A DNA stretch of 64,000 nt from Bacteroidia bacterium (GTDB lineage: Bacteria; Bacteroidota; Bacteroidia; Bacteroidales; Dysgonomonadaceae). Of the stretch, positions 48,373-58,435 are shown piece after piece. Below the pieces are notes generated by a model that saw nothing but the letters and a program-made list of their open reading frames with translations, was not told the origin of the DNA and did not search any database. Position numbers and translations under genes: made by a program. The stretch lies in the NCBI GenBank assembly GCA_025999435.1, contig BNXH01000002.1, forward strand, positions 1 through 64,000. Reading direction: 5' to 3'. How positions within the stretch are numbered: position 1 is the first letter of the stretch; the number at the start of each line of letters is the position of its first letter.

Positions 48373-50887
48373 TAATTCTTTTAACATTCATCACAATAAT
48401 CCCTACCAGCAATAGTATCAATAGTGCCGAAGATGCTGTCGTCACAGTACGGCTGGTATGGTACCCTTTCGGCTCGAATCTGAAAATTATTTCATGTTCG
48501 CCTGCCGGTACACGCATCGCTCTCAATGTCCAGTCGGCACGGAAATGAGGGACTTCCTTGCCATCGATAGAAGCCTGCCACCCGTCAGAAAAATAAATCT
48601 CGGACAAAACAGCCAACTGCTCGCTTCCGGCTTTCGATTTATACGTCAATTTGTTTGGCTTATACCCTGTCAATGTAATGGTTGCCGTAGAATCGGCAAC
48701 TATATTCAAGCCTGATAATTCGCTTTCGAAACGTTTATCTACAACAGCGGTTCTTGCTGCGTCTAACGTATTCAGGGCAAGAATTTCTTCATCAGCATTG
48801 TTCACCAACTTGTATTCACCCACAAACCACGCGTTACCCATTGCATATGGGTTTACAAGAGGCGGCTGACTAGGATGGTAGATCACATATTTGGCATTCA
48901 GCATGTTCAGTGAAGGTGTACCGGCAAATGAAGCTGTAATAGTATCAATATTTTGTGACTGGAAAGAACCGATTATATGATTTACCTCATCACCTAAACG
49001 GTGTTCGATCAACTCCTGATAGCGTTTTAGCTTGGCGGCATGGTATCCTCCTACCGATTTATGATAATATGATGTACTTGTTTCTTCGAATGTATTGTTC
49101 AGGTTCAGCACCCTGTAAGAAGGATGTTGGTCTTGTAATATCGCTTTGTCGGCGACTGATTGAGGAAATGTCTGAGTTTTATAGGTAGACTTGTTAACAA
49201 AGTTCTTTTCACCTAAATATCGTTTATCTACATTCCACAAATCGGCCAGTATCAGAACTGTTATCCCTATAGATCCGTACAACACCAGTTTCCGCGCTTC
49301 CATTTTCGAACGAAGGGCAAAAAACATCACTCCTCCCGCAAGCAGGACAAACAGAAGCGATCTGAAAGCATCGGCTGTCAGTAAATCTTTACGGTCGGCA
49401 AGCAAAGCCTGGTAAAACCATTCAGGCACTTGATCTTTCCATCTGCCATCATTTTCTCCCGCAAAGTTGGTAAACATACCCGGAGCAATCCATGCGACTA
49501 AACAAATAACACCGATTGTACCCAATGATATGTAAAGAGCTTTTGTCAGTTTCTTTTTATCTATTTCGCCGGAGAAAAACTCTTTTACTCCCCATACAGC
49601 GACAATCACTACCGTTAAAGCCGGAATGACCAGAGCCGAAGACACAGCGCGGAATTTATTGTAAAGCGGGAAGTTATAAAAGAACCAGTCGTTGAACCAT
49701 TCCAGATTTTTACCCCACGAAAGAAGAATAAAAAATACTGTAGCGGCAAGTAATGCCCATTTCACATTGCTGCGAATAATTATCATCCCCAGAATAAACA
49801 AAAAACAAACGATGACACCGAAATAAACAGGACCTGACGTAAATGGCTGAGCGCCCCAATATTCGCGCATCACCTGCGCCACCTGATTGGCAAACTCGGC
49901 TGGTATTTCTCCCGATTGCACTTTTTGAGTCAATATCTTAACACTCTTCGAATCGTTATCATACGGTTTGGAGACGCCTCCATACAGATTTGGGATCATC
50001 AATGTAAAAGTCTCCGCTTTGCCGTAACTCCAGCCAAAGGCGTAATCTTTATCCAACCCTTCCGATTGTTGGGCAGTCTCCGGTTTATTCAGTGTCAGTT
50101 CCGATTTTCCGCGTGTACTTTCTCTTGCCATTTCCAGATTGCCATAAATATTGCCCGCATTACAGGCAAGAGCCAATACCAGAGCAATAGCCAGTACGCC
50201 CGACGCTTTCAGAAATGTTTTTACATCTTTTTTCGATAAAGTTTCTATGGCATATGCGATAAACAGAATAACACAAAGCAAACCCGTATAATAAGTCATT
50301 TGCAGGTGGTTACTCTTTATTTGGAATGCCAGTCCCAAAGCAAAAAGTATCCCGCCCAATAATATCTTTTTCCGGAACAATGCCATCAGGCCTGCTACGA
50401 TCAGTGGCATATAGGCCAATGTCCATGCTTTGGTAACATGCCCTGCATCGAGGATTATAATATTGTAAGACGATAACGAATAGGCAATCGCGCCTAATAC
50501 AGAAACCACCGGACCGAAACCCATCATACAAAACAGGATGTAGGCCATCAGCATGGCTGTAAATACAGCTCCGGCACTACTGCTTCCTAATGCTTTCAGC
50601 GGAGCTTCGAGTACGTCGAGAAAGTTGGGACTGCCGCCCCAAATACCGATCTGATAAGCCGGCATCCCCGAAAACATCGCTCCTGTCCATTCAGACGATT
50701 CGCCCTCGTTGTTATAGTAGTCACTCAACTCCTTAGATGCTCCCTGAAACTGGGTAACATCGTGTTGAGGAAGAACCTTTCCTTCGATCAGCGGACTGAA
50801 ATAAAACATCGTTATCGCCAAAAATGCAACGACTGCGATTACGTGCGGCAAAAGCGTTTTCAGTAGGGTTTGCTCTTTCTTTATCAT
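48368..50887 (-). CDS. YfhO-family multi-pass membrane protein
   Basis: The 839-residue protein has about a dozen hydrophobic segments in its first 560 residues and one at the C-terminus, with a soluble domain (about 590-800) between. The start ITMFYFSPLIEGKVLPQHDV, MFSGMPAYQIGIW and the soluble YFSDGWQASIDGKEVPHFRA fit the YfhO family, thought to transfer sugars from a lipid carrier to teichoic or other envelope polymers. It is upstream of the GT2 gene and in the same direction, consistent with glycan assembly. Substrate unknown. Confidence 0.88.
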   Translation of the reverse strand: MIKKEQTLLKTLLPHVIAVVAFLAITMFYFSPLIEGKVLPQHDVTQFQGASKELSDYYNNEGESSEWTGAMFSGMPAYQIGIWGGSPNFLDVLEAPLKALGSSSAGAVFTAMLMAYILFCMMGFGPVVSVLGAIAYSLSSYNIIILDAGHVTKAWTLAYMPLIVAGLMALFRKKILLGGILFALGLAFQIKSNHLQMTYYTGLLCVILFIAYAIETLSKKDVKTFLKASGVLAIALVLALACNAGNIYGNLEMARESTRGKSELTLNKPETAQQSEGLDKDYAFGWSYGKAETFTLMIPNLYGGVSKPYDNDSKSVKILTQKVQSGEIPAEFANQVAQVMREYWGAQPFTSGPVYFGVIVCFLFILGMIIIRSNVKWALLAATVFFILLSWGKNLEWFNDWFFYNFPLYNKFRAVSSALVIPALTVVIVAVWGVKEFFSGEIDKKKLTKALYISLGTIGVICLVAWIAPGMFTNFAGENDGRWKDQVPEWFYQALLADRKDLLTADAFRSLLFVLLAGGVMFFALRSKMEARKLVLYGSIGITVLILADLWNVDKRYLGEKNFVNKSTYKTQTFPQSVADKAILQDQHPSYRVLNLNNTFEETSTSYYHKSVGGYHAAKLKRYQELIEHRLGDEVNHIIGSFQSQNIDTITASFAGTPSLNMLNAKYVIYHPSQPPLVNPYAMGNAWFVGEYKLVNNADEEILALNTLDAARTAVVDKRFESELSGLNIVADSTATITLTGYKPNKLTYKSKAGSEQLAVLSEIYFSDGWQASIDGKEVPHFRADWTLRAMRVPAGEHEIIFRFEPKGYHTSRTVTTASSALLILLLVGIIVMNVKRIK

Positions 50888-50930
50888 CTTATTTCGTGTT
50901 TATTGTTATTTTTTCTTTATTTCTATACTC

Positions 50931-50998
50931 TTTTGTCATGCTGACGACAGGAAGCATCCTTATTTTCATGAGATTTTTCACTTCGTTCAAAATGACAC
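50931..50998. repeat. REP-like GTCAT palindrome
   Basis: TTTTGTCATGCTGACGACAGG then GAAGCATC is an inverted copy of the closing half of the 3183-3669 repeats; CAAAATGACA closes the element. It occupies the gap between the methyltransferase and YfhO-like genes. Confidence 0.7.
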
Positions 50999-51014
50999 AA
51001 GGGAGGATATTTCG

Positions 51015-51917
51015 TTATTTCTTCTTCAATATATAAATAAGCGAACTGCTTCGTCTTTTATTATTCAATGTACGCAGGAAAAACAGACCTCCTTTGACCA
51101 ATCCCACAAGACCGGCAAGGAATGTTCCTTTATTTTTCTCGCTGAGCATGGATATGTAGAATGCGTCGAAATACATCGGCTTGACGGCAACAATCTTGAA
51201 ATGATGCCTGTTTGCCAGATGCTCGAAATCGGAAGGTGAAAAATGCCACAGATGGCGAGGTACATCATACGCAGCCCAATATTCTTTATAATGTACCGCG
51301 TCGAATGATTCCTTGTTAGGCAAAGCGATAACGACAGTTCCGTCGTCTTTCAGCAATCCATGAAGACGATCCATAACACTGTTTAAACGCTCAAGATGCT
51401 CCAGTACATGCCACATCGTAACCACATCTTTCGCCTGGCAAGGAATATCGTACAGGTATCCGGAATCCTGACAGTTGATATCGAATTTTTGTTTAGTGTA
51501 CCTGCGGGCTTGTTCCGATTTTTCTATCCCCGTTACAATCCACTTCTTCGACTTCATTTTGTTCAAAAAATAACCTGTCCCTGAACCTATATCGAGCAGC
51601 ATTCCTGCTTTTTTAGGAGCATATTGTATTACGGTCTTGGCTTTCGACTTCAAAGCAATCTTCCGTACCAAATGATACAGGGTGTTAATTATACCCTTAT
51701 GTGTGTCGGAATGTGAAACATAGGCCGATGCTTCGTAATATTTTCCTATTTCATCTTCGGATGGGAAATCCTGCGTCAGGGCAAAACCACATTTGCTACA
51801 CCGGCAAATATCAAAAACTTCCTGAGTAGTAAGGTAATCCTTACACGACAGATAAGGTAGTAATTCGGAATTTCCACAAACAGGACATATATCGGTATGT
51901 ATCGCTTTCATTTTCAA
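51015..51917 (-). CDS. SAM-dependent methyltransferase with N-terminal zinc ribbon
   Basis: The 300-residue protein has CPVCGNSELLPYLSC and CRCSKCGFAL (about residues 12 and 39), a zinc ribbon typical of sugar-modifying or surface-glycan methyltransferases. A class I fold follows: MLLDIGSGTGYFLNKMKS (motif I), VVTMWHVLEHLERLNSV and a C-terminal FSPSDFEHLANRHHFKIVAV. The start overlaps the HAD gene by 4 bp. Confidence 0.88.
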   Translation of the reverse strand: MKMKAIHTDICPVCGNSELLPYLSCKDYLTTQEVFDICRCSKCGFALTQDFPSEDEIGKYYEASAYVSHSDTHKGIINTLYHLVRKIALKSKAKTVIQYAPKKAGMLLDIGSGTGYFLNKMKSKKWIVTGIEKSEQARRYTKQKFDINCQDSGYLYDIPCQAKDVVTMWHVLEHLERLNSVMDRLHGLLKDDGTVVIALPNKESFDAVHYKEYWAAYDVPRHLWHFSPSDFEHLANRHHFKIVAVKPMYFDAFYISMLSEKNKGTFLAGLVGLVKGGLFFLRTLNNKRRSSSLIYILKKK

Positions 51918-52573
51918 TATTTAAATTGAGTACGGTCTACTTCATCAAAACTCTTGATTATCTGGCAATCTTTCCAGTCACTATAATCATCGTCGTTACT
52001 ATTAACAGCTATAATTTTGCCCGTTTTGGCATTTTTCGCCGCCTGCAATCCGGCAATAGCATCTTCGAAAACAATTATCTCCTCCGGTTTTTTACCTATA
52101 ATTTCCATTGCCAATTCGTATATCTGCGGATCGGGTTTTCCCTTGATTTTCCCATTGTTGTAGACTACTTTGTCATACTCGAACCACTCTGTCAGAGGTA
52201 GGTGTTCGAAATAAAAATCCAAATTTTCTTTTCCCGACGCGGTTGCTATTGTAAAAGGAATATTGTTGCTTTTCAGGAAGTTCAGGAAGTCTGTCGCCCC
52301 GGGAGCCAATTGCATATCTGTTTCGAGGCATAGTTCCTGATAAAGACTTTTCTTTTCCATTATATAATCACTCACTTGCGTCTCGGTCAGAGTATTATGA
52401 AATAAAGATTGTAAAAGATCGCTGTTATTTTTTCCATGCATCCGGCGAAATTTGTCTTCATCTGAAAGAAATAAATCATAGCGTGTCAGGAATATATCCC
52501 ATGCCCGATTGTGCAAACCCGTGTCCCAAAACAATGTTCCGTTAAAATCAAAAACAACTCCTGAAAAATGCAT
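51914..52573 (-). CDS. HAD hydrolase, beta-phosphoglucomutase-like
   Basis: The 219-residue protein shows HAD motif I FDFNGTLFWD (first Asp nucleophile), a cap with helical DKFRRMHGKNNSDLLQSL, motif II TIATASGKENL, and motifs III/IV KGKPDPQIYELAME and IIVFEDAIAGLQAAKNA. In this subfamily DxD is replaced by DFN here: the position of the second Asp of motif I is Asn, as in some phosphatases, so mutase activity is doubtful. Probably a sugar phosphate phosphatase. Confidence 0.85.
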   Translation of the reverse strand: MHFSGVVFDFNGTLFWDTGLHNRAWDIFLTRYDLFLSDEDKFRRMHGKNNSDLLQSLFHNTLTETQVSDYIMEKKSLYQELCLETDMQLAPGATDFLNFLKSNNIPFTIATASGKENLDFYFEHLPLTEWFEYDKVVYNNGKIKGKPDPQIYELAMEIIGKKPEEIIVFEDAIAGLQAAKNAKTGKIIAVNSNDDDYSDWKDCQIIKSFDEVDRTQFKY

Positions 52574-52705
52574 TCTGTTTTATATTATTCCGGCACAAAT
52601 GTACGAAATACTTAGATATATAGATATTTGAAGAGGTAACTATTCATTTTTTTATATTTACGTTTGAAACTTTTCGTCTTCCTATTTTGTTTATTAGATA
52701 AAAAA

Positions 52706-52903
52706 TAGATATTATATAGAATAAAGATTTATGGATTTCATAAACAAACAATTAACCACAGAGTTTACGGAGTTATGGTTCACGGTGTATCACGGTGTAA
52801 CTCCGTGATATTTAACTCGGTGCAACTCTGTGGTTAAAAAATCAACTATGTATAAACACCTGTAAATAAATAGAATAATCTTTTATTAAATATAAACTCT
52901 AAT
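52706..52903 (+). repeat. 198-bp complex palindromic repeat, copy 2
   Basis: Inverted copy of 2978-3176. Read toward the downstream gene it ends ATAAACTCTAAT, identical to the end that abuts the gene at 2979. Here the nitroreductase starts 34 bp further on. It holds nested arms TTAACCACAGAG/CTCTGTGGTTAA and ACGGAGTTA/TAACTCCGT. The remaining spacer 52574-52705 has no gene. Confidence 0.9.
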
Positions 52904-52936
52904 AAACAATTACATTAACACTTGATTTTGGAAATT

Positions 52937-53536
52937 ATGAAAGAATTGAAGAAAGCGATCGAAAATCGTAGAACGTATTATAACATCAGCGACAAAAGCC
53001 CTATATCCGACGATCAGATAAAAGAAATTATAGACTTTGCCGTATTACATGTGCCATCTGCATTTAACTCCCAGTCAGCAAGAGTTGTCCTATTGTTAGG
53101 CGATCATCACAAAAAACTATGGAATATAGTTAAAGATGTATTGAAAAAACTTGTCCCTGCTGACAATTTCCCTGCCACCGAAGCTAAAATAGACGGCGCT
53201 TTTGCTGCGGGATATGGAACAGTTTTATTTTTTGAAGACCAAAACGTGGTAGAAGGTTTGCAAAATGCCTTTGCCGCATACAGCGAGAACTTTCCCGTTT
53301 GGTCGCAACACACTTCGGCCATGCATCAGTTTGCTATCTGGACAATGCTTGAGGAAGCCGGGCTAGGCGCTTCTCTTCAGCATTACAATCCGATAATAGA
53401 TGAAGCAGTTGCTAAGGAATGGAAAATAAGTCCCAAATGGAAACTAATTGCCCAAATGCCATTCGGAACTCCGGCTGGTGAACCCGGTTCTAAAGAATTT
53501 CAGCCGTTGGAAAGCAGAGTATCTGTTTTCAAATAA
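52937..53536 (+). CDS. Nitroreductase-family oxidoreductase
   Basis: The 199-residue FMN enzyme (ATG 52937; an upstream TTG is in frame but weaker) starts ELKKAIENRRTYYNISDKSP, with the Arg pair of nitroreductases, and has VLHVPSAFNSQSARVVLLLG, FAIWTMLEEAGLGASLQHYN and LIAQMPFGTPAGEPGSKEF. The short form without a long C-terminal extension resembles the Frm2/HBN1-type group. The gene reads out of repeat copy 2 and has a good terminator. Confidence 0.88.
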   Translation: MKELKKAIENRRTYYNISDKSPISDDQIKEIIDFAVLHVPSAFNSQSARVVLLLGDHHKKLWNIVKDVLKKLVPADNFPATEAKIDGAFAAGYGTVLFFEDQNVVEGLQNAFAAYSENFPVWSQHTSAMHQFAIWTMLEEAGLGASLQHYNPIIDEAVAKEWKISPKWKLIAQMPFGTPAGEPGSKEFQPLESRVSVFK

Positions 53537-53560
53537 ACACTTGTTATTTTAAAGATGGAG

Positions 53561-53584
53561 GCCTGGTCGGAAGATCAGGCTTTT
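53561..53584 (+). terminator. Terminator of the nitroreductase gene
   Basis: GCCTGGTC-GGAA-GATCAGGC (53561-53580), an 8-bp stem with one G-T pair, followed by TTTT. Confidence 0.85.
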
Positions 53585-53607
53585 CGTTTGTTATAGAGAT
53601 TTAGCCT

Positions 53608-54297
53608 TCAAAAGAAATAAGTAAAATTAAGCTTGCACGATCTATTGTATAATGGATATTCGTCTTTAACTACATTCACCAGACCATGCTGATAATTGAG
53701 GCTAATTTGTATATTCCGGTATTCGACACCGGCCAGTACAGAAGCACCAAAATCGAAAACCTTATAATCAGCCTCCTCGGCATCAAGAACTCCATCATCG
53801 GGAAGAGTGTGCGAATAATTGTCTACTCCGTAAAAATTACTTCGACTAGAGAACCATGTCGACATATCGAAACCAATATACGAACCTCCCCCCATAACAA
53901 ACCTGAAATTTTCATTAACGGGAATTTTTGTACCCAGATTTACAGACATATTATTGTAGAATATTCTTATCCTTTTCATTTCTTCCACTTTGTCTACATA
54001 TGCTCTATTAAGTTTTGTATTCAAATACGAAACGGTAAAATCACCCTGAATCATCAGTCTATCGCGCATATGCTGTACGACAACGCCTATATCCCATGCA
54101 GGAAACACTCCGGAGGTATAAGGAGATATGGTCGTAAAACTACTTCCCGGAATTATGCAAGCTTCTTCATATAGATCCATTCCGCTAAACTTGGAAAAAC
54201 CGAAAGAAACTTTCACTCCGAATGCAGTATAATTTTCCTGTGCGGACAGATGAAATGATAATAGTAAAAGAAATGAAATGATTAGAATATTTCTCAT
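53608..54297 (-). CDS. Porin-like outer-membrane beta-barrel protein
   Basis: The 229-residue protein has a signal peptide (IISFLLLLSFHLSAQ) and alternating hydrophobic strands: TAFGVKVSFGFSKFSGMDL, FPAWDIGVVVQHMRDRLMIQ, FRFVMGGGSYIGFDMSTWF, and the final SLNYQHGLVNVVKDEYP with C-terminal Phe (LNFTYFF), a barrel-insertion signal. It is probably an eight-to-ten-strand barrel of the outer membrane. Function unknown; convergent with the nitroreductase. Confidence 0.8.
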   Translation of the reverse strand: MRNILIISFLLLLSFHLSAQENYTAFGVKVSFGFSKFSGMDLYEEACIIPGSSFTTISPYTSGVFPAWDIGVVVQHMRDRLMIQGDFTVSYLNTKLNRAYVDKVEEMKRIRIFYNNMSVNLGTKIPVNENFRFVMGGGSYIGFDMSTWFSSRSNFYGVDNYSHTLPDDGVLDAEEADYKVFDFGASVLAGVEYRNIQISLNYQHGLVNVVKDEYPLYNRSCKLNFTYFF

Positions 54298-54329
54298 AGC
54301 ATGTTGTTTTGTTGTTTGACTCTTCGATA

Positions 54330-54479
54330 AGAAGTCGTCCAGACTTTTTACAAAATAAAGCTTTTATCCATTTTTATCCTCTTTGTCATGTTGAACGATA
54401 GTGATACATCTTCCGAAGGAGACCCTTCGTCCCTCAGGATGACAAAAAAGATGAGAAATAAAAAGTCTAGACGACTTCT
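54330..54479. repeat. MITE-like element with terminal inverted repeats
   Basis: AGAAGTCGTCCAGACTTTTT (54330-54349) and AAAAAGTCTAGACGACTTCT (54460-54479) are inverted copies with one mismatch. Inside lies a GTCATGTTGA/TCAGGATGAC REP-like palindrome (54384-54443). Total about 150 bp, no ORF. It lies between the porin-like gene and purL. Confidence 0.7.
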
Positions 54480-54535
54480 AAATTAAAAGCGCAAGATAAT
54501 AAAAAATAAAGAAATATTTGATTGATCATTTTTTA

Positions 54536-54566
54536 TTGTCGTATTCCTGCCTTTTCATTACCTTTG
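54536..54566 (+). promoter_or_regulatory. Promoter of purL
   Basis: TTG (54536-54538), 20-bp spacer, TACCTTTG (54559-54566), about 42 bp upstream of the purL start. Confidence 0.7.
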
Positions 54567-54608
54567 CATACAGGTTCACTTAGTAAAATATTAACTTGAA
54601 ATACAGAT

Positions 54609-57600
54609 ATGGTTTCTTTCTTTCAGACCCTTTCCAAAAGTATTATTGCTGTTCAAACAAACTCGACACTAAACAACGATTTCATCCGGCGCCTCACATG
54701 GGCTTTTAGTGGTGCAACTATGCTTGATTCTGATAAAGTTTCAGGCTTTTTTGTTGGTCCGCGCAGGGAAATGATCACTCCGTGGAGTACCAATGCCGTA
54801 GAAATAACCCAAAATATGGGAATCGAAGGCATTGCGCGTATCGAAGAGTTCTTTCCTGTAAATACCGGCGATGCTGAGCACGACCCTATGCTTCAACGTA
54901 TTTATGACGGACTGAATCAGGATGTGTTTACTATTAACCGTAAACCCGAACCGATCATCGAAATTGATAATATCGCGCTATATAACCAACAGGAAGGACT
55001 CGCGTTGAGCAGCGACGAGATCGAATATCTGGACAGTGTAAGCCAAAGATTGGGCAGAAAGCTGACCGACAGCGAAGTATTCGGCTTTTCGCAAGTGAAC
55101 TCTGAACACTGCCGCCACAAGATTTTCAACGGAACATTTATTATAGACGGAGAAGAAAAAGAAAGTTCTCTGTTCAAACTGATAAAGAAAACATCGCAAA
55201 CCAATCCGAATAAATTGGTTTCAGCATATAAAGATAATGTTGCTTTCAATAAAGGTCCCGAAATAGAGCAGTTTGCCCCAACCGATGGGGATAAACCAAG
55301 TTATTTCGAGGTGAAGTCGATCAAATCGGTTATCTCCCTGAAAGCTGAAACGCACAATTTCCCTACCACAGTAGAACCGTTCAATGGTGCTGCCACCGGT
55401 TCGGGAGGCGAAATACGTGACCGCTTAGGTGGAGGAAAAGCTTCCTTACCAATTGCCGGAACGGCCGTTTATATGACAGCTTATCCACGTACAAAAGCGG
55501 GTAAGCAATGGGAAGAAGCCGTACCGGAACGCCCTTGGTTATACCAGACACCGGAAGAAATTCTGATCAAAGCATCGAACGGAGCTTCCGATTTTGGCAA
55601 CAAATACGGGCAACCTCTTATCTGCGGATCGTTACTTACATTCGAACACGAAGAAAACCAAAAGAAATTTGCATACGACAAAGTAATCATGCTCGCCGGA
55701 GGTGTCGGTTACGCTAACAAGCGCGATGCCCTGAAAGGTGAACCTAAACCGGGCGAAAAAGTAGTTATTCTCGGAGGAGACAACTACCGTATCGGTATGG
55801 GTGGTGGCGCGGTATCGTCTGTGGATACAGGACAATTTTCGAGCGGTATAGAATTGAACGCCGTTCAGCGTGCCAATCCCGAAATGCAGAAACGTGCAGC
55901 GAATGTCATCCGCGCCCTGTCCGAATCGGATAACAACCCGATCGTATCTATCCACGACCACGGCGCAGGAGGGCATCTGAATTGCCTGTCTGAGTTAGTG
56001 GAAGCTACAGGTGGGAAAATAGATATATCGAAACTTCCCATAGGCGACCCAACCCTCTCGTCGAAAGAAATTGTAGGAAATGAAAGTCAGGAACGTATGG
56101 GCTTGCTCATTCCGGCCGACGCGGCAGAACGCATCAAGCGCATAGCAGACCGCGAACGCTCGCCGATGTATATAGTAGGCGAAACCACAGACGATATGAA
56201 GTTTGTATTCGAACAGGCTGACGGAAAACGCCCTATCGACCTGAAACTCGAAGATTTCTTCGGCAAAGCGCCAAAAACTATTATGCGTGATGAAACAATC
56301 GAAGAAATATATGCGAATCCCGAATATGAGATTTCCAAACTGGAAGATTATATAAAAAATGTGCTCCGGCTCGAAGCTGTGGCATGTAAAGATTGGCTGA
56401 CAAATAAGGTAGACCGTTCCGTAACGGGAAAAGTCGCCCGCCAGCAAACACAAGGAGAAATTCAGCTACCGCTGAGCGACCTTGGCGCTGTTGCTCTCGA
56501 CTACAAGGGAAGAACAGGTATCGCCACTTCGATAGGTCATGCGCCACAGGCAGCAATGGTAGATCCTGCGGCAGGATCGGTGCTGGCAATAGCCGAATCG
56601 TTGACAAATATAGTATTTGCACCGATAGAGGACGGCATAAAAGGAATATCATTAAGCGCCAACTGGATGTGGCCATGCAAAAATCCCGGCGAAGATGCAC
56701 GCTTATACAAAGCCGTGGAAGCCTGTTCCGATTTTGCCTGCGAACTGGGAATCAATATCCCGACAGGAAAAGATTCCTTGTCGATGACTCAGAAATATGG
56801 TGACGAAAAAGTTTATTCTCCGGGTACAGTGATTATTTCCGCCGCCAGCGAAGTGAAAAATATCCGCAAGATCGTATCGCCCGTATTGGCATACATCAAA
56901 GGAACATATTTATATTATATCGATTTCTCGTTCGATACTTTCAAACTGGGAGGCTCGGCCTTTGCCCAGACAATGAGCAAAGTAGGAGAAGAAGTTCCGA
57001 CAGTGAAAGATCCGGAATATTTCAGGAATGCCTTTAACGCTGTACAGGAACTGGTTGACAGGGGGCTTGTGCTTGCCGGTCACGATATATCGGCAGGTGG
57101 TCTGGTGACAGCCATGCTGGAAATGTGTTTTGCTAATCCGGACGGAGGTCTTGAAGCACGCTTAGACAAGTTACACCATGCAGACCTGATCAAAGTATTG
57201 TTCTCCGAAAATCCGGGTGTATTGCTTCAGATAAAACACAATCATCTGGTCGAAAAAATTCTTGACGACTACGGCATCGGTTTTGGCATTATAGCACGAC
57301 CGATAGAAGACCGCAAACTGGTTATTCAGAAAGATACTTTCGTACAGGAATTTAATATCGACGAACTGCGTGATGTATGGTTCGAACCGTCCTATCTGCT
57401 CGACAGGAAACAATCAGGTGAGAAACTTGCCAAAGAACGTTTCGAAAATTATAAGAATCAGCCATTACAATTCAACTTCAACCCGTCATTTACAGGCAGG
57501 TTTGTTCAATACGGAATTAATCCGAACAGAACGGCTCCTACCGGACTAAAGGCTGCCGTTATACGCGAGAAAGGTACGAATAGCGAACGTGAGATGGCTT

Positions 57601-58295
57601 ATGCCCTGTATCTTGCTGGATTCGATGTAAGAGATGTACATATGACCGACCTTGCGTCGGGCAGGGAAACACTGGAAGATATAAATCTGATCGTTTTCTG
57701 CGGCGGCTTCTCCAATTCGGATGTACTTGGTTCGGCGAAAGGCTGGGCAGGAAGCTTTATCTATAACGAAACAGCCAAAGAAACCCTCCGTAAATATTAC
57801 GGGCGCAAAGATACATTGAGCCTCGGAGTATGTAACGGTTGCCAACTGATGATGGAACTTGGCCTTATATATCCGGAACATGATGTGAAACCTAAGATGG
57901 AACACAACAATTCCCATAAATATGAATCAATCTATTTAACGGTAGAAATTCCTCAGAACAAATCGGTTATGTTCGGCTCATTGTCGGGCAGCAAGATAGG
58001 CATCTGGGTGTCGCACGGTGAAGGACGTTTCTCCATGCCGAAGGCCGAATCGGAATACAACGTTATCGCTAAATACATTTACAGCGGATATCCGGGTAAC
58101 CCGAACGGTTCCGATTATGATATAGCGGGGGTCGTTTCCAAAGACGGACGCCATCTGGCTATAATGCCGCATCCGGAACGGGCTCTGTTCCCCTGGCAGT
58201 GCGGACACCATCCTTTCGAACATCGTAAAGATGATTTTACTCCTTGGATGGAAGCATTCGTCAATGCAAGAGAATGGATCAGGAATGTGAAGTAA
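54609..58295 (+). CDS. purL: Phosphoribosylformylglycinamidine synthase (fused)
   Basis: Converts FGAR, glutamine and ATP to FGAM in purine synthesis. The 1228-residue single chain contains the synthetase halves (SEHCRHKIFNGTFIIDG, LKAETHNFPTTVEPFNGAAT, GIATSIGHAPQAAMVDPAAG, VLAGHDISAGGLVTAMLEMC) and a C-terminal class I glutaminase with GVCNGCQLMMELG carrying the Cys nucleophile and AIMPHPERALFPWQ with the catalytic His. This large form is shared by Proteobacteria and Bacteroidota. It has its own promoter and terminator. Confidence 0.97.
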   Translation: MVSFFQTLSKSIIAVQTNSTLNNDFIRRLTWAFSGATMLDSDKVSGFFVGPRREMITPWSTNAVEITQNMGIEGIARIEEFFPVNTGDAEHDPMLQRIYDGLNQDVFTINRKPEPIIEIDNIALYNQQEGLALSSDEIEYLDSVSQRLGRKLTDSEVFGFSQVNSEHCRHKIFNGTFIIDGEEKESSLFKLIKKTSQTNPNKLVSAYKDNVAFNKGPEIEQFAPTDGDKPSYFEVKSIKSVISLKAETHNFPTTVEPFNGAATGSGGEIRDRLGGGKASLPIAGTAVYMTAYPRTKAGKQWEEAVPERPWLYQTPEEILIKASNGASDFGNKYGQPLICGSLLTFEHEENQKKFAYDKVIMLAGGVGYANKRDALKGEPKPGEKVVILGGDNYRIGMGGGAVSSVDTGQFSSGIELNAVQRANPEMQKRAANVIRALSESDNNPIVSIHDHGAGGHLNCLSELVEATGGKIDISKLPIGDPTLSSKEIVGNESQERMGLLIPADAAERIKRIADRERSPMYIVGETTDDMKFVFEQADGKRPIDLKLEDFFGKAPKTIMRDETIEEIYANPEYEISKLEDYIKNVLRLEAVACKDWLTNKVDRSVTGKVARQQTQGEIQLPLSDLGAVALDYKGRTGIATSIGHAPQAAMVDPAAGSVLAIAESLTNIVFAPIEDGIKGISLSANWMWPCKNPGEDARLYKAVEACSDFACELGINIPTGKDSLSMTQKYGDEKVYSPGTVIISAASEVKNIRKIVSPVLAYIKGTYLYYIDFSFDTFKLGGSAFAQTMSKVGEEVPTVKDPEYFRNAFNAVQELVDRGLVLAGHDISAGGLVTAMLEMCFANPDGGLEARLDKLHHADLIKVLFSENPGVLLQIKHNHLVEKILDDYGIGFGIIARPIEDRKLVIQKDTFVQEFNIDELRDVWFEPSYLLDRKQSGEKLAKERFENYKNQPLQFNFNPSFTGRFVQYGINPNRTAPTGLKAAVIREKGTNSEREMAYALYLAGFDVRDVHMTDLASGRETLEDINLIVFCGGFSNSDVLGSAKGWAGSFIYNETAKETLRKYYGRKDTLSLGVCNGCQLMMELGLIYPEHDVKPKMEHNNSHKYESIYLTVEIPQNKSVMFGSLSGSKIGIWVSHGEGRFSMPKAESEYNVIAKYIYSGYPGNPNGSDYDIAGVVSKDGRHLAIMPHPERALFPWQCGHHPFEHRKDDFTPWMEAFVNAREWIRNVK

Positions 58296-58314
58296 AAAAA
58301 CAAAAATAATAAAG

Positions 58315-58350
58315 AGAGGCGCAGGAATTATCTTGTGCCTCTTTCGTTTT
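58315..58350 (+). terminator. Terminator of purL
   Basis: AGAGGCGCA (58315-58323) and TGTGCCTCT (58334-58342), followed by TTCGTTTTATTTT. Confidence 0.8.
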
Positions 58351-58435
58351 ATTTTAGTAATAGTCGTTCTCTCGTCATTGGTAGCCTAAAACCCTGCCGG
58401 CGCGGATATTTATCCATGCCAACGATAGTTTAGGA

